64,000 nucleotides of DNA, from positions 27,171,641-27,235,640 of the forward strand of contig CM071930.1 in the NCBI GenBank assembly GCA_016081115.2, given 5' to 3'. The stretch is from Rehmannia glutinosa. Lineage: Eukaryota > Streptophyta > Magnoliopsida > Lamiales > Orobanchaceae. Shown here piece after piece: positions 11,807 through 23,600 of the stretch; position 1 is the stretch's first letter; each line of letters opens with the position of its first letter. A program made the translations under genes and the position numbers. The notes below the pieces were generated by a model that did not search any database, was not told the DNA's origin, and was given only the letters and a program-made list of their open reading frames with translations.

Positions 11807-13050
11807 TCACATAGGTTGGAGTAAATCAGTTGGGTTCAGTCGTCTTGCAGCTGTGTTGTTTTGAGCAGCTCTCTCATCATCCCTTAGTTGCAGATTTTCC
11901 AACTGTCTTTGAGATTCAACTATCTCATCTTCATCTTGGTTGATTGCTTCAGCTTCAGCTTCAACATAAGGACTCTTCTGCATGGTTGGCTGATTCAACA
12001 TATCAGCTAACTCTTCAATGTCATCTCCAATTACATTAGGTTCATCAAAAACCACATGGATAGACTCTTCTGTAACCATAGTCCTCTTGTTCAGTACTCT
12101 GTAGGCTTTGCTTTCAGCTGAGTATCCCAAGAAGATACCTTCATCAACATTAGCATCAAAAGCCTTTAGATTATCCTTGCCATTGTTGTGGATAAAGCAT
12201 TTACATCCAAATATTCTAAAATACCCAACATTTGGCTTTCTCCCTGTCCATATTTCATAGGGAGTATTTGTCAGTTGTCTATTGATCATGCATCTATTTT
12301 GAGTATAGCATGCAGTGTTTATGGCTTCAACCCAAAATCTTTTAGGCAGCCCTGCTTCAGCTAACATGGTTCTTGCAGCTTCCTTGAGAGTTCTGTTTCT
12401 TTTTTTCTCGCTCTCCATTCTCATTGTGTAGTCCTTGCTGCAGATAATTCATGAGCAATACCATTTTCAACACAATACTGAGTTATTATTCCATTGACAA
12501 ATTCAATTCCTCTATCAGATCTTATCTTTATAATGGTTTGATTCTTCTCATTTTGAACTCTTTTCATCAATTGAGGTAACTTCTGCAAAGTTTCCTTCTT
12601 TTTGCACATGAAGATTGTCCATGTATATCTTGAATAATCATCCACCACTACTAGAGTGTATTTCTTTCCACTTATGTTGGTTGGCTCAACTGGACCAAAT
12701 AAGTCCATATGCAACAGATGCAATATCCTTGTTGAAGATGGATTGGGCTTCTCTTTGAATGATGATTTGATTTGATTTCCCATCTGGCATGCATCACAAA
12801 CACTTTCCTTCTTGTACACTGAGTCTGGCAGTCCTTCTACAAGATTACTCCTTGCAAGCTTGTTAATTGTCTTGAAATTCAGGTGACTCAGCTTCTTATG
12901 CCACAGCCAACTTGATTCGGTTGTACTCTTTGCTAGCAGACAAGTGTTTGGTGTCGCAGTCGACCAATCTACCACATACATAGTCTTTTGTCTGGATCCT
13001 TGCAACACTACTTCATTTGATTCAGTGTCTTTGATTTGCCACACTCCCAT
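11807..13050 (-). pseudogene. Integrase of element B
   Basis: The region begins with a GAG-pre-integrase segment and the zinc-binding HHCC module (WHKKLSHLNFKTI ... CDACQMG). The catalytic core follows, with the first aspartate in LLHMDLFGP, VVVDDYSRYTW, and the second aspartate in IRSDRGIEF. A frameshift with an overlapping stop/start at 12,421-12,424 falls just where the conserved NGVAERKNRTL glutamate motif should be. The sequence resumes in another frame with KRNRTLKEAARTMLAEAGLPKRFW and the C-terminal TPYEIWTGRKPNVGYF. The enzyme would insert cDNA into the genome, but the break removes a continuous DDE core. Confidence 0.92.
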
Positions 13051-13460
13051 ATTGAATCCAACATTGTATCCCTTGTCGCAGAGTTGGCTGATGCTTAATA
13101 GGTTGAAGTTGAGGCCTTCAACATATGCAACATCTGTGATTTCTAATCCATTTTTCTTGATGGATCCAGTGCCTCTTATTTCCCCTAGAGCTTCATTTCC
13201 TCAAAATATGAATTTTGCACCTCTAATCTCCTTGAATTTTGACAGATTTTTCTTGTTCCCTGTCATGTGTCTGGAACAGCAACTATCCATGTACCAGGTT
13301 CCTTGGCACTCAGCTGTTCCCTGAACCTGCAATCAAGGAAATCAGTTTTTAGGTACCCATACTTGCCTGGGTCCTGAGGGGTTAGTGTTGTAAGATGATC
13401 CAACCAACCTATAGCCAAATGATCTGACTTTAAGAGGTTACCATCTATTTGTGCCATAGT
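13051..13460 (-). pseudogene. Aspartic protease of element B
   Basis: This is the copia-type protease that would process Gag-Pol. The motif normally reading DSGCSRHMTG is present near 13,262-13,300, but here it reads MDSCCSRHMTGN: the glycine after the catalytic Asp-Ser is cysteine. An in-frame stop follows about 30 codons later. The downstream GLNFNLLSISQLCDKGY segment, which leads to integrase, is intact. Both lesions argue against an active protease. Confidence 0.85.
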
Positions 13461-14144
13461 TCACTTTGGCAAATTTCTTGGGGGCTTTAGGTTCATACAA
13501 CTGTCTATTTTGTCTGTATGCATGTGTGTGTGTTTTAGCAATTTCCTTCTTTAGGTAGTTGTGATATTTTTGAGTGTAGTGCTTAGGTGCATATGTGTGC
13601 TGATGATAGCTCTTTTGCCTTTGGAATGACCTTTGTTGAGTTCTAGGCCTTTGCCATTTTGGCATATATTCACATTATTCCAATCATCTTGGCTTGGGTA
13701 GTTTCTACCATTCCCATCATTTATGTTCCTTTGATAGAACTTCTGGGGATTCTGGTAGCTCTGTTTCTTCTTCACAGAGTACTTCCTGTTTGGAGTTTGA
13801 TGAGGCACTTTGCTGGATTTCTTCTCAGCTGTCCTCTCAGCATACTCAACTGGTTGTTTTCTTTTTCCTTTATATCCAAGGCCAGTTTGTTTGTGATTGT
13901 GCTTTGGAGTGAATGTGGATGCAACATTTGGTGTCTTGGGTTTTTGAGATGCTTCATTACTTGAAGATCATTTTTCCAAGATCACTCTGGGAGTGTGACT
14001 GTGCACAAAGGAATTGAATCCTATGCATGTCTTGTCTCCACACTCTTTTTGGCTCATGATAAGGTCATCCAATGATTTAGATGCCTTAGTGAATGAAGCA
14101 ATCACATTTTTGAGATCATTTTCTCTCTTTTCTATAGCAGCTAT
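13461..14144 (-). pseudogene. Gag-protease linker of element B
   Basis: This is a basic, Gln/Asn/Lys-rich linker between Gag and the protease, typical of Sireviruses. Two overlapping frames (13,808-13,551 and 13,665-13,438) each carry part of it, so at least one frameshift lies near 13,600. A stop occurs near 13,970. No catalytic motif is present. Confidence 0.6.
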
Positions 14145-15657
14145 CTATGTTATTCGTTTGGCATTCTCAGCCTTCAGTTCTTTATTCTCATCAGCTATGT
14201 GACTTAGAGTACTCAGCTCCTTAGTCAGCTGTGAGTTTTGGATTTTGAGCTGGCTGTTTTCCTCATTTAATAGTGTGTGTGAGGACTTAATGTGCTCAAA
14301 GTCTTTCATCATTTTGCCTAATGAATCATAAAGATCAGTGGGTGATGAAGTGTGTGTGTCACAATCACTATCACTTGAGTCTGAGTGAGATGAGTTAGAA
14401 TGTACCTCATCTTCTTGGTCAGGTTGATCTTGTTCTTTAGCCATTAGACAGATCATTGCTTCTTCTTCAGAATCACTTGAGTAGTCAGCTTCACTACTCT
14501 CTGAGTCTGCTACTTCCTTTGACTTAGCTGTCTCAGCAGTCTCATCAGCCAACATTGCCTTTTTCTTGTCTTGCCTTCTTTCTCTGAAGACTCTTCTTTC
14601 TTCTTCATTCATGTATTTATTGACTACAGGATATGGATAATCAATAGCAAAATGTCCTGGTTATTTGCAATTCCAACACAGGTTTTCAACTTCTTGGTCA
14701 ACTCTCTCATTTCTTGGGTTGTCAGTTCTTTGATATTCGACCTTTTGATACTCAACTCTCTTGGGTGGCCTATCTTCCTTTGACTTGGAGGGAGCTGAAT
14801 GTCTCCTGGAGGATTCGCCTTTGTTTCTTTTGTAGTTCTTGTTGAAGAACTTGTTGAATCTTTTAACCATTAGGGCAATTTTCTCCTGGTCAATGGCTTC
14901 CTTGATCTCAGCTCTCTTCCCATCCTTGACTATAAGTGCAGTTGTTTTGGGTACAATTGTCTCCTCTTGATCTTTTCTTCTCAGCTCAAATTCATAAGCT
15001 TTGAGGTATAAGAATAGCTCATGGTTAGATGTTTTTGATAGGTCCATCGAGTGCCTTAGAGCCATGGTCTTCATTTCCCATTCAGCTGTGAGGCTCCTTA
15101 TGATCTTCATACACATCTCCTTTTGTGTGTATTCCTTTCCAAGTGCTGAGAGCTCATTTGTGATTTCAGTGAATCTAGCATCCAACTGATCCATTGTCTC
15201 ACCTGCAAGCATTTTAATATTTTCAAACTTTTGAACAATAACAGATAATTTGTTTTCTTTAATTTGCTCTGATCCTTCACAAATTAAAGTTAGTTTATCC
15301 CAGATTTCTTTTGTTGTTTTGCATGACTTGACTTTATTGAACATGGCTTTGTCCAGAGTTTTGTAGAGAATATCCTTGGCCACATTGGTCCAAGTTGTAT
15401 CTTTTTCTGTCATCATTGGTCCATTCAGTCCTTGGTTTTTCAACTATGGTTGGTCTTGCTTCGGCCACAACTTCCTCTCCTTCAGCTGCAGCAGCTCTCC
15501 TTGCAGTTGTGTTCACTTTTAATATTTGCAGTGGCCCATCCTCTATCACTAGCCACATTTCATCATGTAAAGCAGATAGATGAGCCTGCATACGAATTTT
15601 CCAGTCATCAAATTCCTCAATAGTGAACATGGGAATGCGTGTCAAATTTGCTTCCAT
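14145..15657 (-). pseudogene. Gag of element B
   Basis: Gag would form the virus-like particle. The start at 15,657 (MEANLTRIPMFTIEEFDDWKI) lies just inside the LTR. A frameshift near 15,430 moves the sequence into a second frame (15,443-14,661) with the capsid-like core, including DILYKTLDKAMFNKVKSCKT, KENKLSVIVQKFENIKMLAGE and YLKAYEFELRR. The zinc knuckle near 14,640-14,670 reads CWNCK-stop-PGHFAIDY: a stop splits it and the last cysteine is tyrosine. A third frame (14,612-14,145) holds the acidic, Ser/Asp-rich coiled-coil C-terminus with QLKIQNSQLTKEL. Confidence 0.88.
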
Positions 15658-15768
15658 GATAATAACTTTGCTTTTTTAAAAAAATGGTTTTTTGAAAGAA
15701 CAAGTGTTAAAAACTTCTTTGAAAAATTGGAGATCTAGTTCAGTAACCAGTACGGAAGGCTCAATGAA

Positions 15769-15784
15769 CCAACCGTCGATACCA
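15769..15784 (-). other. Primer-binding site of element B
   Basis: On the minus strand the sequence two bases inside the LTR reads TGGTATCGACGG. The first seven bases match the initiator-Met tRNA 3' end used by most plant copia elements (TGGTATCAGAGC). The remainder has drifted. Confidence 0.7.
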
Positions 15785-15786
15785 CT

Positions 15787-17353
15787 TGTAGGTCCCAAGG
15801 GGTGTGAGTAAGGTTTAGAAGGGGGGGTTGAATAAACCTTACCAACTTTTCGATTTTAGTCCTTTTAAAATAATACAGAGTTAATTTCATAGCTAAGTCC
15901 TTGAGGGACAGCTAAGTTAGTTAACCAACAGAGTTAGCCACTCAACGACTCGATTGAGCTGTTGATAGAATAACTCATCTGTTTAGTCTAAACCTTAACT
16001 TGGCTGTAATGAGATTTTCAGCGGAAGACTTAACACCCTTGAATTTTGTTTAAGTTTGTTTTAACACTTGGTTTTAGGACTATGTAAATTATCAGTTGGA
16101 TAGCAAATTATCAGCAGATATAAAATGATATGCAGAAATAAAATGTTGAAATGTAAATGACACAATAATTTTTATAGAGGTTCGAAGATGGGGTAATTCT
16201 TCTACTCCTCTCTTCTCCAACTCCTGGAGGAATCCACTAAGTATTGATCAGAGTACAAAGTGGTTATCAGTGTAGATACAAGTCTTGATCACACAGCTAA
16301 CTTGATCCTTTGGGACTCGGTCTGGAGATGCCTTGGTCACACAAACTGCTTCTCGTCCGACTCGACTTTCTTCAAAGGGCAAATACTTTACTTGACTCAC
16401 TTGCTCAAGCTTCTTGGATTTGATCACGAAGCCCTCCAATAACTTGAGACTGGTTCGACCTTGAACCTTTCTGTAATCCTCCTTGGAATGTAGACCCATT
16501 TTGATTCTTCAAAAGTTTCTCTTCAACAGTTTGAAATTGTCTTTCCTTCACAGCTTGGTGTTGAATCGATTTCCTTCAAAATTTAGGCTTGAGGATTTGC
16601 TTGAATAACTTGAGAATAAATTGCAGGTTACAGTTCGAATAATTGCTTAATAGTTCGTGGTTCAGGTAACCTTCTCTCAATAAGATTCCTCAGCCTTTTA
16701 TAGTGAACTTTCAAAAATCTGCCCGTTGAAGAGATATGCTGATTTTCAAAAGTCACTTGTGTTCGTTGGCTTGTCTTGTTGCAGTCCTTGATGTTGACAT
16801 TTCCTCGTATTAAATGAATGTTCACTTTTTCGTCGACCGACACGAGGTGCGATCTTCCTATTGGTTTATTCGTTTTGCACGCTTCTGGGACTGAACACTT
16901 TCAGACATGGCAGCATGGAAGTATTACTTATTTAAGTAAGCTTCTTGACTTCTATGCAACGGATTCTTTTCAGTTGTCTTGACTTGACTGTAGTTCTCTA
17001 ACTTCCCCAGGTGACTTCGAGTTAGCTTCCAATAAATGGATGACTCATCTGTCACTTCAACTTGAGACTTGGCTTCTTGAGTTGACTTGACCGACACTTC
17101 ACACAACTTGTATCCCACCGATACTCCTTCAATCGAGTTCTTGACTTCTCCTCCTTGCCATACTCAATTTGTTTCACAAATGAGTCTTCATTTCGATCTC
17201 GATTGACTTCTTGTATATCCGGCCATAGTGACTTGACTCGGCTAAATGCAGTCCCTCTATTACAATGCAAATTACAAGAAAAATGGGGTGCCAACTTTCT
17301 ATTCTAAGTTTTACATGGCATTCATCAAAATCTAAACAATAAATTTCCCAACA
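15787..17353 (-). repeat. 5' LTR of element B
   Basis: This LTR is about 1,567 bp on the minus strand, starting TGTTGGG at 17,353 and ending CCTACA at 15,787. Its TATA box is at 16,695-16,702. The outer flank 17,354-17,358 (GGATC) is the expected right copy of a 5-bp target duplication. The other copy should lie left of the window. Confidence 0.9.
16695..16702 (-). promoter_or_regulatory. TATA box in LTR B
   Basis: TATAAAAG on the minus strand, in the context CACTATAAAAGGC, lies at the same relative position as in LTRs A and C. Confidence 0.6.
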
Positions 17354-17877
17354 GGATCTGAGCCAAGATCAGTTGAAGAAATCAAGATGCTCGAATCCAA
17401 AGGCTATTTCCAAAAGATGTCACTCGCCCAAGCCTAGAATTTGTACTGGGAGAAGGGTCTTAAATTGTGCGAAGAAGCTGATAAGCAGCAGACTACCAGC
17501 AGCTTCAACTAGAAAGCAGAAGACTCCTGTACAATACACACCCAGAGGAGGAGAAAGAAGTGGTGGAGGAAGAGGCTCGTCCAAGACCTAAGAATATCGA
17601 ATATGTAGATCCCGGAAAGAAGGGGAGACTCTACTGGGTTGGGTATGATGAAGTGGCGAATCTAGAAGTAGCAAAGATGAATGTTGAGGCCGTGAAAAGA
17701 CAAGAAGAGGAAAACGAAAGACAAACTCAGTTATGGCTCGAGAGAAAGAGGAAGGATGATGCTGCAAAGAGAGTCTATGAGAAGAAGAAGAAAGCTGAGG
17801 AAGAAGAAAGAAAGAGAAAAAGAGCTGATGACTTTGACAGAGCTGAAGAGGAAAGAAGGAGGCAGCGAAGGCGATGA
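17354..17877 (+). pseudogene. C-terminal part of aORF, element C
   Basis: The region is homologous to A 6,980-7,554. It opens with SEPRSVEEIKMLES and continues through an AQA-stop-NLYWEKGLKLCEE segment with a nonsense codon. A further stop and frameshift lead into the frame open from 17,560 to 17,877. That frame carries RPRPKNIEYVDPGKKGRLYW, EVANLEVAKMNVEAVKRQEE, ENERQTQLWLERKRK, and a terminal RRRQRRR. The conserved tail is a charged coiled coil with a basic end, possibly a nuclear-localisation or nucleic-acid-binding tail (inference). Conservation between A and C suggests the product mattered to the family. Confidence 0.75.
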
Positions 17878-18174
17878 AGTGTTGCTGCGAACCCTTCATG
17901 TATTTTACTTATGTGGATACATTTTTGTAAGTCATCTGTATACTTAGTGAAGTGTTCTATAATTTTTCACTTTGTATTTATATCCTAGCATAGATGTCTG
18001 TATTTTGCTTTCATATAGAATGCTCTGATACTAAATGTAAACAGTTGTGTAAAGGACAAGAATGTTATGATCAATAAAATGATCAATTCTACGCATACAT
18101 TCTTCGTTACCACATTGTCTGTATGTATCTTTGCTGTTTATATTTTCTTGAATGTTTTTAAGTTTTGGCATCAT

Positions 18175-18189
18175 CAAAAAGGGGGAAAT
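18175..18189 (+). other. Polypurine tract of element C
   Basis: AAAAAGGGGGAAAT lies immediately before the LTR and matches the tract of A. Confidence 0.8.
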
Positions 18190-19684
18190 TGTTGGGAAAT
18201 TTATTTTATAGATTTTGATGAATGTCATATAGAACTTAAACTAGAAAGTTGGCACCCCATTTTCCTTGTAATTTTCACTGTAATAGATAGGGCTGGAAAA
18301 GCTGAGTCAAGTCAGCTATGCCTGGAAATACAAGAAGTCAACTGAAGACTAAAGTGAAGAACTCGACTGAAGATGTATCAGCTGAGTAACAGCTATGTGA
18401 AGGGTCAGTCAAAGTCAACTTAAGAAGCCAAGTCGCAAGTTGAAGTGACAGGTGAGTCTTCCAATGATTGGAGCAGACTCAAGTCACCTGGGGAAAAAGG
18501 CAGCAGCCAAGAGAGTTAACTGAAATGAATCCATTGCACAGAAGTCAAGAACATTACTTAAGTAAGTAATACTTCCATGCTGCGAGGTCTTAAAGTCCTC
18601 ATCCCAGAAGCGTGCAAAAGGAATAAACCAATGGGAAGCATTGCACCACGTGTCAGAACCTGAAAAGCTGCACATTCATTTAATACGAGGAAGGGTCTAC
18701 ATCTCAAGATTGAGGCCCAAGAAAAGACAAGCCAAAGAACACAAGTGACTTTGGAAAATCAGTCTATCTCTTCAATGGGCAGATTTTTGAAAGTTCACTA
18801 TAAAAGGCTGAGGAAATTCATTGAGAAAAGGTTACCTGAACCATGAACAAGCAAGTATTATTCGAACTATTAACCTACAAATATTCTCAAAGATATTCAA
18901 GCAAATCCTCAAGCCTGAAACTCAAAGGAAATCGATCCAACACGAGCTGTGGAGGAAAGACAACTTCATACTATTGAAGACGAAACTTTTGAAGAATCAA
19001 AAGGGGTCTACTATCCAAGGGGGATTGTAGGAAGGTTTAAGGTCGAACAAATATCAAGTTATTGGAGGGCTTCGTGATCAAATCCAAGAGCTTGAGAAAG
19101 TGAGCTGAAGTAGCAAGGCAGTTGCCCTGCGAAGAAGCTGAGTTGGAAGAGAAGTCAGCTGTGTGACCAAGGTTGTCTCTAGACTGTTGACCACTTTGTA
19201 AATAGATCTTTTGCATAGTGGATTCCTCCAGGAGTTGGAGAAGAGAGGATTAGAAGAATTACCCTATCTTCGAACCTCTATAAAAATTAACTGTATCATT
19301 TATTTTTCAGCACATTATTATTTCTGCATATTTACATTATATATGCCGATAAACCTATTTGTTATCCACTTGATTAATAACCAAGTGCTAAAATCAAGTG
19401 TTAAATCGAGTTTAAAACAAATCAAAGGGTGTTAAGTCTTCCGCTGATTAAAACCAACACAGCCAAGTTAAAGTTCAGGTTAAACAACTGAGTTATTCTA
19501 TCAACAGCTCTATCGAGTCTGTTGAGTGGCTAACTCTGCTGAATAACCAACTTAGATGTCCCTCAAGGAATTAGCTGTTTGTATTAACTCTGTTATATTT
19601 TAAAATGACTAAAATCGAAAAGTTAGTAAGGTTTATTCAACCCCCTCCCCTTCTAAACCTTACTCACACCCCTTGGGACCTACA
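18190..19684 (+). repeat. 3' LTR of element C
   Basis: The LTR is about 1,495 bp, TGTTGGG to CCTACA, with its TATA box at 18,799-18,806. It belongs to the same family as LTRs A and B. The flank 19,685-19,689 (CTAAA) is the expected right target duplication. Confidence 0.9.
18799..18806 (+). promoter_or_regulatory. TATA box in LTR C
   Basis: TATAAAAG in the context CACTATAAAAGGCTGAGG is shared with LTRs A and B. Confidence 0.6.
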
Positions 19685-20640
19685 CTAAAGTTTTACTTAA
19701 GTTAAATAACAAAAATGTAATTAAACAACAATTCTCACCATTGTTAATGGATGCGATTGTGTCATGAAACTGAGATATAATTGTATTTGACTTTATTGTA
19801 TTGTCCACTATTGTATTTGAATTGCAGTTCTCGAAAGTTTGAGCAGAGTCTTTCGTAGTAAGGTCAATAATTTCAGAGACATGAGAATTGTTCATATTCT
19901 GAGTATTGTTTTGAAGCATTGGTCTTCTCCTGGAAACTAATTATAAAAAAAAAAAGTAACTTCAAAGTAAAATTTACACCTAAATGTGTAAATTAATAAC
20001 TGCAACATATAAAATAATAGATTGAATATACCATTTGCACTGTCACCAATATGGGAGTTTGAAAAATGATAAGCAATTATGCTTGAACCATTATTTGAAA
20101 AAACTCTTTTAGGACAATCTATAGACTTTCTTCCCGCTATGCTCCCATTTTCTGTTAAAAAAAGTAAAAATCAAAAAAATTAATTCCACACATAAATGTA
20201 TCTATATATATATATATTTATTTATTATATCTACTTTAAGTATATCTAATTGTATTTCACAACATTCAAAATTATAAATGATTAGTTAAGCTAATCTTTA
20301 CTTTCTTTATCAAATATTTTTTTATATATTTTTAATACGAAAATTTATAACTTCAATGTGTGATTGATTAAAAAAATAGACAACTATCTTTAAAGTATTG
20401 TCATACACATGCCAATATTTCAATGTCAGAATAAAAATATTATTTTTTACAAATTTATATTTATTTTTATAAATATAATTTTAATATAAATACATAAAAC
20501 TATTTAAATATATAACTATATAAATATAATAACAATAAAATAAAATGTACCGTTTCTGATGTCACTAAGAGGAGAGATGGAAAAAATGGAGAAGCACTGT
20601 TGCTCGAAGCATTGTCGTGCCCCACAAACATAAACTAAAA
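19685..20640 (-). pseudogene. Minus-strand gene fragment, three exons, possibly Helitron helicase N-terminus
   Basis: Three exon-like blocks with GT-AG borders keep one frame. They lie at about 20,634-20,551, 20,151-20,032, and 19,934-19,739. They code for an Asn/Ser-rich, low-complexity stretch containing SPLSDIRN at the first junction, then AGRKSIDCPKRVFSNNGSS, RRRPMLQNNTQNMNN and SEIIDLTTKD. The PLSDI-N motif and poor complexity resemble N-terminal leaders of plant Helitron/PIF1-like helicases. That is inference from memory; no helicase motif lies in the window. The third exon is followed by a GTGAG donor, and 54 bp into that intron LTR C begins, so the remainder would lie left of the window. 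The first exon begins after an AG and an upstream exon is not recognised. Confidence 0.4.
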
Positions 20641-23600
20641 TATAAAAATATGCAAAACAAATATTGGATAAATAATAATATAACTTATAATTTATATATA
20701 TTTGATTTTCCATAAGATTATAATATAAACAATTTAAAAAATTCTATTTAATTAAAAGAAATATGTACATTCTTGTATTTTACTATTTACAAAAACACAC
20801 TAATACTTTACAAAATTGAAACAAAAAATATGTATAAATAATAATATAAATTATAAGTTATATATATATATTACTGATCAAAAAAAAGTTATATATATAT
20901 ATATATATATTATTAATTTTTGATAGTATAAATATATAAAAAATTAGTAAATTTCTATTTAATACAAAAATAAATTGCGTAAATTATTTGTTATATTTTT
21001 CAGGGGTACATATAAAATTTAAATAATTTAATAAAATAATTTTCAGAGGTACATATAAAAAAATAGTCTGAAATAAATCATAGACTAAAATATAATAAAT
21101 AAGATATGAAAAAAATAAAAACCAAGGCGCCCATTAATGAATACAATCCAATAAAATCAAGTTTTGGCCTTTTATGAATAATCCATTTGGGGGTTATTAA
21201 AGCCCATTAAAATCATTGCTTAAAAAAATCGAAAAGCCCATTAAAAATAACCCAAAAACTTAACAAATTCAGCACATTAGACTGTACACGTGTAAAACAT
21301 TCAACCCACCTTCTAGAGAATTCTGAGAAATCAATGGTCAAGATTATCAAACATGTGCTGTCAAGATTAAACCAAAAAAGGAACCAATTTAATTTTTACT
21401 CAAAATAACCAAAACCCTAATCACCCCCTCACATTCGGCCGCTCACCTCACTCCCATTTCTCATTTTCTCTCAAACTTTCTCTCACTAAACCTAGCTTAA
21501 ACACTCTGTAACTTTGAGATATACATTCTCAGCCATTTAGTCAAAATTTTCTTGTATCATATGTTTGTTTTCCACAATATACACTCTGTAAATTTATTCT
21601 TCTCAGCCATTTTTATGCCGATCCAGTTTTTTTTAGTTTTTTGGTTTTCAAATCTCATTTTACTTTTTGGCAGAATAAAAAAAAATAGTTTGTGTTTTAT
21701 CCTCTTTTTTTATTTCCATCGATTTATGGAAGTTCGTTTCGCAGGTTATTTTTTATTTCGAACAATTGTTTTTATTTAAATTCGTTTTATATCCTTCATT
21801 TCAGATAAAATGCTGCAGCTTCGATTTTTTCAGATCATTTTTGTAGTATTTTTGTTTTTTATGTCTTCATTTTTTGGCTCTGATAATATATAAAAATCAT
21901 TTTTGTTTTTATATTATTTTAAAAACAAAAATGATCGATTTCATTTCATCATTTTCTAACTCTTACACTGGAAAATTTGTATTGGCTTCATCTTAACATT
22001 ATTTTGTGTCTTCAAAACAAGAAAATAAGATCTCGGAAAAACAATGAAATTTTGCAAGCAAAAAATTATTTTTTCCATCTATTTTTTTTCGTCTGTTTTA
22101 TAATAAATATTTTTTATGTATACTCATGCTTTTTTTTCTGTTTGCATGTGGAAAAAGGAAAAAAAATCTGAAGATTTGTGCTTCGTCATATCGAAGGTAA
22201 GGGTTGCTATTTTATTTTTTCTTTAGATCTATAAATGGATATACAACCGTGTATTTTAATTTTGTTGTTCTCTGTGTTCTTGCTTGAATTTCTTTAGATC
22301 AGTATCAGACTAAAGATATATGTAAAATCTATTGTGTGCATAGAGAATAGAATTTTAAATGTAGATATATATCGCATTTTTTATAAAATAAAATATTTTC
22401 AGACTTCTTTTTTCGTGTCTGTTAAAGTTTCCTGAAGATGTTCTGTTTTTTTTATTTTTGTAATATATAGTACGAAAGTTTGAGATGCATCTTTTGTTTT
22501 GTAGACACTTGTAATCTGAAATTTTTTCTAAGTCATTTACTAGATTTTGAGAAAAAAAAAATCTATTTTTTTTCAATCTTTTAAATAAAGTTGAACATCT
22601 TCTTACTTTTTTTTGTACTATGTAGTACGAAAATGTAAGAGGCGTTTTTTATTTTTAATAAACAGTCTTAAATTATTTTTTTCAAAAAATTACTAGATAT
22701 TATAAATCTAACTGATTTTTTTTTTCTGTATTATGAGACTTAATGCTCACATTTTTGAAGATGTGGACTGTGTCTTTTTCAAGGTAATGATAATTATATT
22801 ATGTAGTTAAATATAATATAGAAACATTTTTGCTTCTCCTCTTTCTTATCTCCATACTAATCTTCATCTTTCCTATCTCCAGTTTATGTTATGTATTCGA
22901 ATATATTATAGAATATATTTCTAGTATATTTTATTATTTATTGCAATGTAATATGAACATTTTATACAATGATCTTTAATTATGACATTTGTTCATTGCA
23001 TTTTAGAGTTGAGACATAGTTTGATTCAAGTTAAGAAGACATGTTTTTATTAAAGATAAGTCATCTGTTTCTTATAGTAGTTACTTATCTTTTTTATTTT
23101 TTTATTATTTATGAACTTACATATGTTCTTTATGCTACAGAGTTTGTTAAATTTTACTATTTAGAAGTACAAATTCTCTGGTTATGGTAAGAATACTAAA
23201 CAAAAAATTGTTGAACTTATTTTTTGAAAACTAAATTTAAAGACAAAAAATTACCATCTTCAAAATTTGCTTCTCTTGTTCGTTTGCTACCCAATACAGT
23301 TGATCTTGTCAGTTGTCTCATTGTGATCTCTTTTGCCTGTTCTGATCGTCTATATGGTTCGTTTTTTCGTTTTTTGTCTGAGTGTGTGTTTTATATGTAT
23401 TGTTGTGTTGTCCTGCTTCGAATTTTGCTGATGATTGAATTATGAAAAATGTTTCACATTTTATACTGTCATGTAGATTATGTCATGTATTCTAGTCTCA
23501 TAATTTATCATCTAATATGTTTATTTCCATTTTACTGTATGATTTTATGGTATGTTAGACTGTAGATTAATAAAAATCTAGTAAGGTAAGAATCAAGAAT

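Larger units (their letters stand above)
9389..17353 (-). mobile_element. Ty1/copia Sirevirus-like element B, 5' portion, minus strand
   Basis: Reading down the minus strand the order is 5' LTR (17,353 to 15,787), primer-binding site, gag, protease, integrase, reverse transcriptase, RNase H, spacer, start of aORF. The aORF stops abruptly at 9,389, where LTR A begins. At the other end the LTR edge abuts aORF sequence of element C. The simplest reading is that B inserted into C and A later inserted into B, leaving the 3' half of B left of the window. Confidence 0.87.
17354..19684 (+). mobile_element. Ty1/copia Sirevirus-like element C, 3' end
   Basis: Only the last part of the aORF, the polypurine tract and the 3' LTR of this third copy are in the window. 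It starts directly at the edge of LTR B, so it is the oldest layer of the nest. Its right end at 19,684 lies in an intron of a minus-strand gene fragment. Confidence 0.85.

Noticed and set aside
9389..17353. An inversion, or self-integration of one Sirevirus, explaining opposite orientations of B between A and C
   Set aside because: The junction sequences do not share a 5-bp target, and the aORF pieces of B and C do not meet at one site. Simple nesting explains both junctions.
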